Below, one piece after another: positions 56,880-64,000 of a stretch of DNA of 64,000 nucleotides. The stretch is from NCBI GenBank assembly GCA_034509495.1, contig CM067508.1:20266003-20330002 (forward strand), in the 5' to 3' direction. A program made the position numbers and the translations under genes. The first letter of the stretch is position 1; the number at the start of each line of letters is the position of its first letter. The notes below the pieces were generated by a model. The model made no database searches, was not told the DNA's origin, and was given only the letters and a program-made list of their open reading frames with translations. Origin of the DNA: Acestrorhynchus altus. Its lineage: Eukaryota > Chordata > Actinopteri > Characiformes > Acestrorhynchidae.

Positions 56880-57290
56880 AGCTTGTTAAGCTGGTTGAGC
56901 TGCTTAACTACAGACCTGCACATTGGAGTTGGATGGTTTACCTGGCTGACTTGTGACCAATTTTACAAGGCAAATCAAGCAGTATGGCCAAACTGGTTGA
57001 CCAACATAAGCAGCATTATCAACTTGACCAGGCTAGTTAAGCTGGTCTGCCACCATGACCAGCAAAACCAAACTGATCAGTTTGACCAACGTTACCAGGC
57101 TATGACCAGCAAGACCAAACTGACCAGTATGACCAACATGACCAGGCTAATCAACTAGTATGAACAAACAGAATGAACAGACTGTATGAACAATCTTGAC
57201 CAGCATGGCTAAGCTAATTGACCAGCATGAACAGTGTGACTGTGCTAGCCAAACAGGCTGACCAGTATTACCATTTCTATCACGTCTCAG
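56880..57290. repeat. Degenerate minisatellite of accagcatgacc-type words
   Basis: Recurrent words accagcaagaccaaactgac, cagtatgaccaacatgacc, aggctaatcaac and gttaagctggt repeat with variable spacing; the unit is probably 30-60 bp, with internal sub-repeats such as tgaccagcaa. The plus-strand frame through it is Leu/Thr/Asn low complexity and not a gene. Confidence 0.8.
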
Positions 57291-58080
57291 CTACATTGCT
57301 ACATTAGCTTAGTACCACCACTGAAAAGCAGCAGCACAATTCAGGCAAGGGAACCATCATTTGCAGAACCACAGCATTAATTTACAAAGGGTAATACGAA
57401 CACTATATATTCAATTTTAAACTCGGTCTCTACATGTGAACGTGTTTTTACCACCTTTGTGAGCAAGCCACTAAAATAAAGAGACGCAGTGCCCATGCAT
57501 TTAGCACTCCCCTTCTTTTACGGCTCCTTTCCTCTCACAAAGAGTTGTGGTTCTTAACGCCTTGCTGCGTGAGACCCTGAGGGAGTTAGAACAGGAAAGG
57601 GGTAAGTGCTATCGATTTGCACTTCCTGCCTCACTGGGCAGTCACAGCAGGGTGAGCTGCCTGCCTCTCAGCATGGCACTGACCCCAACTGACCACTGAA
57701 ACTGTGTGTGTGTGTGTGTGTGTGTGTCTGTGTGTGTGTGATGAGAACCCACACTGATGTGATAAAAGGAAATTAGGGGACTGTTTGTCTTAATAACGGT
57801 CAGATCTTATCTTAACACACAGATGGCATTGCCAAGTGTGTATTTACGCATATGTTTGTGTGTGTATATAAGAGCCGAAATTTCTGAAAAGTGTTTGCTA
57901 AGTCGTTTCCTCAAACAGTTCCAGGTTGTTTATATAAAGGGGTGTATATGATGATGATATGATGATATATTCAACTTGTAATGACTGTTGAGGCTTTCAG
58001 TGGTAGCCAAACAAGAGCAGCTGCTACATATGCCTACAAGTTAACCCCTTGAACCCTAATCATAATCTGACTTGTGATGG
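57291..58080. other. Unique sequence with (GT)n at 57,702-57,740
   Basis: Interrupted (GT)n and a short gatgatgatatgatgat run near 57,950. No gene or transposon recognised. Confidence 0.5.
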
Positions 58081-58084
58081 AATG

Positions 58085-58300
58085 TGTGTCTGTATATGGA
58101 TTGGCACTCTGTCAGTCTGTATCTAGGGCGTGATGCAGTCCTCCAGGTGGATGGTTGTTTCTGGTAGAGAGCTTGCTTCTCATTGTTGTGTGATGGCTGG
58201 GTGTGATTGTGTAGAGATTGTGTAAAGCTTACTTGGGTATCGAGAAAGGCACTATAGAAGTGTAACTATCATTCATTCATTCATTAATTATATATAATTA
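58085..58300 (+). mobile_element. Probable retroposon 3' end with (CATT)n tail
   Basis: gtaaagcttacttgggtatcg, ggcactatagaagtgtaac and the tail atcattcattcattcatt resemble the 3' ends of fish LINEs or SINEs that close with a short oligonucleotide repeat. No coding part is visible. Class uncertain. Confidence 0.5.
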
Positions 58301-58846
58301 ATAAGCAGTTATAACACAAATATAACAATGATCTCCCTTCCCAAACATTCATCTCTACTGTTAAAGCTCAGATGTTTCTGCTTCTGTTTCTTCCTTTGTC
58401 TTCTCTGCCAGGCAATGTTAAAGCTCTCAGCTTCAGCAGATATTTCTCAGGTTTCTACTATTGGACCCCAATCAGGGTCACTCTTTCATTCATCAATCAT
58501 CACCTGATCATTAAATGTCTTCCTGTTTAGGCTGATGCTCCTTCGTCTGAGCATTTAGTAATGAGCTCCAAACATCAACAAAGCTAACAATATTAAACTC
58601 AACAATATTGCTTATATTTACTAGTTAGCCAAGTGTAAACTTGGTGCAAAAACTTTGCTAGTCAACAATATATTGACGGTTATGACACTGCTGTTGCTTA
58701 GCAACAGGGAAACACTGAGGCAGAAACAGGAAAGCAATGCACATCTCAGTTTATCACCTTCAGAAAAACACAGCACAAACTAGACCAATGCCTACATCAA
58801 GGTTAAATAATACCATATTGGCTTGCTTAAGTGGTTAACACCAATC
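58301..58846. other. Unique sequence, no gene recognised
   Basis: No coding or repeat signal. Confidence 0.4.
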
Positions 58847-58995
58847 AGCCACAACATTAAAATCTCAGACATGTGAAATGGATAACACTGACTATCTGAT
58901 TACAGTCTGAAGCACAACAGGTGAACCAGCAACAGGGTCATGGGAACCCAAAGCTTCTTGAGGCTCACGGATGTTCCACTTACAACACATGCTGC
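58847..58995 (+). mobile_element. Tc1-a derivative, short
   Basis: accaatcagccacaacattaaaa (terminus), ggataacactgactatctga, ggtgaaccagcaacagggtc, atgggaacccaaagc and the deletion junction ttgaggctcacggatgttcc, then cacttacaacacat. Most of the N-terminal coding region is also gone. Confidence 0.7.
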
Positions 58996-59194
58996 CACCT
59001 TCAGAGCTCTTTTTGAGCCAAATCATGATTTCAAATGGGTTAACCAAGAGTGTCTATTGTGCTCTACTACCAAATGGTGAATCCAAAAATCTCTTCAAAA
59101 GCCTCAAACACCTTCAGACCTTGACGTCTGTGGTGAATCTCGCCAGCATTTACTCTCATGGAGGTAACTCTAATGGCTGCTCCATCAGAGGCTC

Positions 59195-59410
59195 ATTAGG
59201 AGCCCATGCACAGGGGCTTTCTGTAATGGCCATGTCGCTTTCAATAAAAGCCCTGTGAGGAGAAGGCAGAGGCGTGGTGCGGTGCACCACATATCACACA
59301 CACCGCTCTGCTATTAGGAAGGGCATGAGGGTAATTGAGATATTATGCAAAACAATCACAACAGGCCCCTCCGATTAATGAAGGCTAACGGAAAAACTGG
59401 AGGACAGGAG
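59195..59410. promoter_or_regulatory. Candidate conserved non-coding element with an octamer-like word
   Basis: A complex island with ggccatgtcgctttcaataaa, gagggtaattgagatattatgc (59,328-59,349) continuing into an ATGCAAA word, and cctccgattaatgaagg. No ORF or repeat. ATGCAAA next to TAATT is typical of POU/homeodomain-bound enhancers; regulatory role is inferred. Confidence 0.38.
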
Positions 59411-59533
59411 GGCAGGGGAGACGATAACCAACATACAGAAAAACAGAAAAAAGGCAAGAGAACAAGAGATGCAGACCTTTACTGACTCTATCTGGACATT
59501 ACTACTATTTTACTAAGTTCCTTAGCGAAAAGG

Positions 59534-59871
59534 AATATATGGACAATATATGGACAAAATTATTTGGACATCTACTCATTTATTATTATATAAAATAAAT
59601 GGTGTCAAAAAGAGTTTATGCTGAATTTTATAAGTGTCTATTCTAAATGTTCTAATATTGCTGTGAGGATTTGACTGCAACGAGCCTGTCAGTGACATGT
59701 ATAATCACCGCCACCCCATCTCATCCCCAACTCATCCTAAATGTATTGGCTGGAGCTCAGTGTGCCCCTCTACCCCAGTAGCCCATGCATGACATTAGGC
59801 ATGGAGCTAACAGGTTAATGTTTATCTGCTTCTTATCTTTGGCAAAACATATCTACAGGGACTAGACATTC

Positions 59872-59925
<54 letters not shown>

Positions 59926-59998
59926 TGTCAGCAACTGATGCAAAAAAATATCTGAAAATATTCATTAGAAGGGGTGTCCACAAACATTTGGTCATGTT
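59534..59998 (-). mobile_element. MITE-1, full-length with internal (GT)n expansion
   Basis: Termini atatatggacaaaattatttgg (59,547) and gtgtccacaaacatttggtc. Internal gctgtgaggatttgactgc, catctcatccccaactcatcc, atgacattaggcatgg and tctacagggactagac. At 59,876-59,925 the family's short tgtgtgtgtgc word is replaced by a perfect (GT)n of about 48 bp. Confidence 0.87.
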
Positions 59999-60309
59999 TG
60001 TTTAATTCTAACACCTTTGATCCACTTATAGGCATATCACACCTGTTCAGCCTCATTGCTATAAATCCACTATAAATGTATCAGTCCTTAGAAACCTCTG
60101 ATTTTAGGGTGAACATATTTGTCTACTGGGCCATATCCAGCATCATCTTAAACAATAGTTTCACTATGTTAGTGGTACAGACAAATGCACTTGGCCACTG
60201 AGCTGATTACAGTTAAATGGCTTTCATCACACAAAACTGAATTGTCTTCATGTTTTATTCATTAGTTTGATATAAAGCCCAGTAAAAATGTTTTTGTGAT
60301 GTCACAAAA

Positions 60310-60590
60310 AATATACACTACAAATGTTTGGACAAACTTGACTATTATTAATAATAATTTGTGGTGAGATGATGCTACTTTTTGACATTGGAATCATTCA
60401 GCTATTTACAATAGACACTATGTGAATAGTATTGGACACCTGTTCCTTCATTTTCTCTTCTGAAGTCTGTGGCGTAGGTGTATCTTGATTTTGTTGGAGT
60501 AACTGTCTCTACTGTCCAGGGAAAATGTTTGACTAGATTTTAGAGCATTGCTCTGAGGAACTGAACTGACATATGCAGCTATTAGGCCTA
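60310..60590 (-). mobile_element. MITE-1 fragment
   Basis: tattggacacctgttccttcat, ctcttctgaagtctg, ttgttggagtaactgtctctac and tagattttagagcattgctctg match the right half of the family in reverse. tacactacaaatgtttggac at 60,315 may be a detached left terminus. The unaligned segment between is AT-rich. Confidence 0.7.
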
Positions 60591-61039
60591 GAACCTTCAA
60601 TAATGTCTAAATATCCAATACTATTAAAACTATTAAAAAGTAATTCTGCCTATTGGTCATGTGTTTTTAAACAGGCAAAACATTTCCATTTTATTTATAC
60701 AGTGCTGGACAGGCACCTTATTTTCTAAGGTTTTCCTTTAAGGATTAAATAGTGTAGGTGTGTTGAAACATTTGACAGGTAATGTTTATCCACCTGTTCC
60801 GTCAACAGCATGTTATCCCCACCCATTTAATATTAGAAGTGACATGGAGTGTTCCAGACTAGATGGCTGCTGAATGAGGTACAAAACAGAGGAACCAATC
60901 AGAGCAGAGTCTCTATCTTACAGTTTTCCATGTAATTCTTGATTTTACATAAATAAATACACAAATGTACTCTGCAGAGTCACTGCAAATGTACTGCAGA
61001 GTACATTTTAATAATCAATTACTGTTTTAACATGTTAAA
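60591..61039. other. Unique sequence containing a 12-bp perfect palindrome
   Basis: atgtactctgca at about 60,966 and tgcagagtacat at about 60,996 are perfect reverse complements with an 18-base loop. Nothing else is recognised. Confidence 0.5.
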
Positions 61040-61164
61040 GATCATGTTTCCCACTGGCTTGCTCAATCAAGGTGTGGACCCGGATTCTGTAAAGCTGCTT
61101 TGTGACACTTTTGTTGTAAAAACTGCAATACAAATAAACTTTCGATTGATTGATTAATTGATTG
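61040..61164 (+). mobile_element. LINE 3' terminal tail with (GATT)n
   Basis: cggattctgtaaagctgctttg, tgacacttttgttgtaaaaac and tgcaatacaaataaactttcg lead into gattgattgattaattgattg. This is the 3' terminus of a fish non-LTR family, possibly that of the RT fragment at 24.2 kb (recollection-based). Confidence 0.7.
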
Positions 61165-61224
61165 AAAAATTATAATACATACATCATACATGACAATTCA
61201 TGACACTTGTTCAGAATTCAGAAG

Positions 61225-61521
61225 CCTTTAGTAGGGGGAAGAGTCTTTTCTTACAAAGCACCCCAGCTCTGGAATTACTTTCCAGATAATGTTTGGGACA
61301 CAGTCTTCAAATATAGGCTGAAAACTCACTTGTTCAGTGTAGTATTTGGTAATTAATGTCTCATCTTAGTCTCAAGCTGTAGATCCAGGGGTTCATGGAC
61401 AAAGGGAATTGAGGTAAAATGAGATGTTGGTGCTGCCATCTGACTCCTTCAAGTAACCACTCAGGTTTGTGATGGTGGAGCATTTGGACGCCAATGTTTC
61501 AGGATGCCCCCGTGTTTATGA
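61225..61521 (+). mobile_element. LINE C-terminus and 3' untranslated fragment
   Basis: gggggaagagtcttttcttac, aagcaccccagctctggaattac, gataatgtttgggacacag and aggctgaaaactcacttgttc encode a degenerate FSYKAPQLWN...LKTHLF-type C-terminus in broken frames. Then atctgactccttcaag and aatgtttcaggatgcccccg come from the 3' untranslated region. It lies downstream of a tail (61,040-61,164) that should follow it, so the order is not that of one intact copy. Confidence 0.65.
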
Positions 61522-62807
61522 TATCTTCAGCACATAGTCTGAGAGCATAGAAGTGGTGCTCTAAATTTTTTGATAATTTATTTTCTTTTAGAAAATCAAC
61601 AAAGCATATGATTTGAGCAGGGGTGCCCAAACTGTTGCATTAGACCAGGGGTTTAATACTATGAGGGAAAGGACGTTGGAAATTTGTCATATTTACTTAC
61701 ATTTTAGGAGGATTTTTCTAGAGGCACTAGAGGCTTTTCTAGAGGCACAACTTTCAGAGACAGTCATGGTTTCAATACAGCAGTAAAACCTAGTGTAAAG
61801 GAAGAGACTGCTTTTAGAATAATGTATTCTTTATAATCAATTAAATTCAAAATAATTCACTTCATCTTTTCAGCAAATAAAGCAAAAACTGCAGATAATC
61901 AACTTTGCTGAGTCAAATTTTGTGGCAGAGAATCCTAAAGCACTTTTATATCAGCAGTAAAATAAGTGATTGATGCAACAAGGCATCAACAATGTTCTCT
62001 CTCCCAACACAGAGATAAGCATGCATGGAGGCCTGACCCATAACACATCCTTGCTTTGCATTTTTCACAGCTTCTTGATTTCTGACTTTTCGGAAGACTG
62101 CATCTGCCCCCTGCTGGCTGATAGCAGTAATGCGCTGAGGCTGGCCTAAACAAGGCACCTGTCTAGAGGCTGTTTTCTCTTTACAGGAAATAACATCATT
62201 CTCCTACAGGAGTGCATTCTATTAGCACTACTGAGGAACCTCAGTGCAGTTTATCATCTGCGAATTGTTAAAGAAGTCCATGACTTTTATAACAAATCAT
62301 TTTAATAATTAGAATCATTGGCAAATAAAATGAGCTAAAACAGCAACTCAGAGCCCAGGCATGGTGGAGGGATGCTGTGTGTAGGTGGACAGTGGAGGGT
62401 TCAGTCTGTCTGTATCTCACTGACATTCTGCGAGGGGCATCAGCGCGCTCCAGGCCTTTACATCGCTCCTCACTGGCATTTAAAACTACAGCAACAACAA
62501 TAACAACTATAAAAAGCCTCTCATGGGGAGGGGCGGTGATGTTCTTGGCTCAACAATCACGCATTCCACCACAGGATCACAAACGAGTGGAGGAACGAGG
62601 GAGAGGTGGAAAGCGAGATCTGCTTTAGAGGGAAAGGAGAACAAACGGACGGCTAGCTACACTCTCCCCTCCTGCCGCCTTCCTCCCAAATCCAGCAGAC
62701 ATGAAAGACTCCTTTCAAAACAGGCAGCGAACGCCTTTGCCAGACACTAGCAATTACTCAATTTAAAGAGCTGTTGCTGTGTGTCATTTAACCAAACCAA
62801 AGAGAGG
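61522..62807. other. Unique sequence, no gene recognised
   Basis: A small direct repeat of ctagaggca occurs at about 61,716-61,746 (tttttctagaggcactagaggcttttctagaggcac region). The part 62,395-62,760 is GC-richer with overlapping open frames but no protein motif. Confidence 0.4.
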
Positions 62808-62812
62808 GAGGA

Positions 62813-62867
<55 letters not shown>

Positions 62868-62890
62868 TAATAATAATAATAATAATAATG

Positions 62891-62928
<38 letters not shown>
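62808..62928. repeat. (GA)n directly followed by (AAT)n
   Basis: About 55 bp of GA then about 60 bp of AAT with one gat interruption. Confidence 0.97.
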
Positions 62929-62929
<1 letters not shown>

Positions 62930-63431
62930 GATAAATATAAAAGGCAAAAGCTGATGTAGAATTACAGTGGGTTAAGGTGGGGAAAATAAAATAATTCACA
63001 CAAATAAACATTTGCATGGAGAGAGCAAGAGGGAGATAGGGAGAAAGGGCACACAAATAACAAGCAAGAGAAATGAATACAAAAAATAAAGTGATAAGAG
63101 ATTAGGTGTAAGATCCAGTATAGTCATATGTAGGGCTCAATGATATAATAAAAATATAATATCACAATATTTAAAGTCATTTTCACAATATTAAGACATG
63201 ATAGACAGACACAGATAGAATGCTTCAATAGTGACAGATTCTTAAAAACTGCCATTCAAGCACCATCCCATACTTGCTAGAGTAATTCTATTCTAATAAA
63301 ATCTTGTCATATTGCCAGCTGTATGCAAATGTTTGGACACCTTTTGTATTGATTTTAATTAATAAGACAAACAGTACTCTGTAGCTAATCAACACAATAC
63401 CTTCAGTGGCCCGAAGGTGCAAAACCATGTT
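62929..63431. other. AT-rich unique sequence
   Basis: No feature recognised; a possible MITE-1-like word caaatgtttggacacc lies at 63,326, too short to call. Confidence 0.4.
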
Positions 63432-63575
63432 GTCCATCCATCCATCCATTTTCTATACCGCTTATTCCTGAATAGGGTCACAGGGAGCCGGTGTCCAGCC
63501 GGCAACTCTGAGCGCAAGGGCAGGAAACAACCCTAAACAGGGAGCTACTCCATTGTAGGGCTCACACACACACAT
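63432..63575 (-). mobile_element. LINE 3' end, Rex3/RTE-like, with (GATG)n tail
   Basis: On plus it reads ccatccatccatccattttc, tataccgcttattcctgaatag, ggtcacagggagccggtg and gggcaggaaacaaccct, the complement of the widespread fish LINE 3' end whose tail is GATG units. The tail marks the 3' end, so the element points to the minus strand. Only the last 140 bp remain. Assignment to Rex3/RTE is from family knowledge. Confidence 0.65.
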
Positions 63576-64000
63576 TTAGGCCTAATTAGGAATTTTTCAA
63601 ACTTTAGAAATTCTCTTCCACTAAGACTCAAATATGGCCACTCTAAGCAAATGTTTCTACACAGAATGTAATTAAACGTCACAAAATTCAATAGTAGCTA
63701 CAGAACATCTAGAGACCATCTAGGTCTAGGGAAGCCAGATGGATTTTGGAAACAATTGCTGTGGGCCTTTTTAAACATATTTTAATTTGATTCAACAATC
63801 AAATATAAATGTTTCACAATTTGTTAGCATATTTCAAAAAATATCATTTCTGTTAGCAATTAATATATTGCAGTGTTATTTAAAAGGTCTAGAATTTTAT
63901 TATAGTGTCTCTTATACAACAAGTTCTAGGGGAAAAAACATTCTAGGAACGTTCAGAAAACGGAAGAAAAGGAATTTGTAACATTCAGAATATCCATATA
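63576..64000. other. AT-rich unique sequence
   Basis: No gene or repeat recognised up to the window end. Confidence 0.4.

Noticed and set aside
1..64000. Bacterial or viral origin, operons, defence or toxin systems
   Set aside because: Microsatellite density, SINEs, LINEs and lack of coding sequence are incompatible with a prokaryotic or viral genome.

Overview
This window looks like a gene desert, or the inside of a very large intron, from a teleost fish nuclear genome. I found no host protein-coding gene, exon series, rRNA or tRNA gene. The long open frames are either read through microsatellites or decayed transposon coding sequence. Three things point to a teleost: very dense (CA)n and (GA)n microsatellites; fish-type Tc1/mariner relics; and fish-type LINE and SINE 3' ends. 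The repeat mix suggests an otophysan such as a characiform or catfish, but that is recollection-based inference and not proven.

The mobile fraction falls into recurring families. MITE-1 is a short element with ends resembling tatatggacaaaagtatt. It has about ten copies, at about 0.1, 8.7, 15.9, 21.5, 25.2, 26.8, 40.7, 41.9, 49.8, 59.5 and 60.4 kb. Tc1-a is a Tc1-like transposon present mostly as a short internally deleted derivative, in both orientations, at about 11.4, 15.6, 18.9, 40.4, 43.7, 48.1, 54.5 and 58.8 kb, with less deleted pieces at 2.4 and 17.3 kb. Single relics of other Tc1-like families lie at 20.2, 25.5 and 33.6 kb. LINE remnants lie at 13.1-14.1 kb, 24.2-24.6 kb, 44.3-47.2 kb (a nested pair), 61.0-61.5 kb and 63.4 kb. 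Two tRNA-derived SINE families are present: SINE-1 at 16.3 and 52.8 kb, and SINE-2 as two adjacent copies at 38.4-39.1 kb.

Tandem repeats include a 41-42 bp minisatellite that abuts an assembly gap (27,912-28,293), a decayed 50-65 bp array at 22.5-23.15 kb, and a degenerate array rich in accagcatgacc-like words at 56.9-57.3 kb. Microsatellites are extremely frequent, and several are arranged as inverted (CA)/(TG) blocks.

Between the repeats are islands of complex, low-repeat sequence rich in TAATTA-type and ATGCAAA-type words, for example 12.58-12.65, 28.8-29.05, 31.1-31.2, 36.74-36.9, 51.7-51.9 and 59.2-59.4 kb. These are candidate conserved non-coding regulatory elements. Their conservation cannot be tested from one sequence. 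No operon-like or multi-gene system is visible. The most interesting structures are the nested LINE pair, the amplified Tc1-a deletion derivative, the SINE-in-MITE nest and the minisatellite that may have been born from a transposon end.
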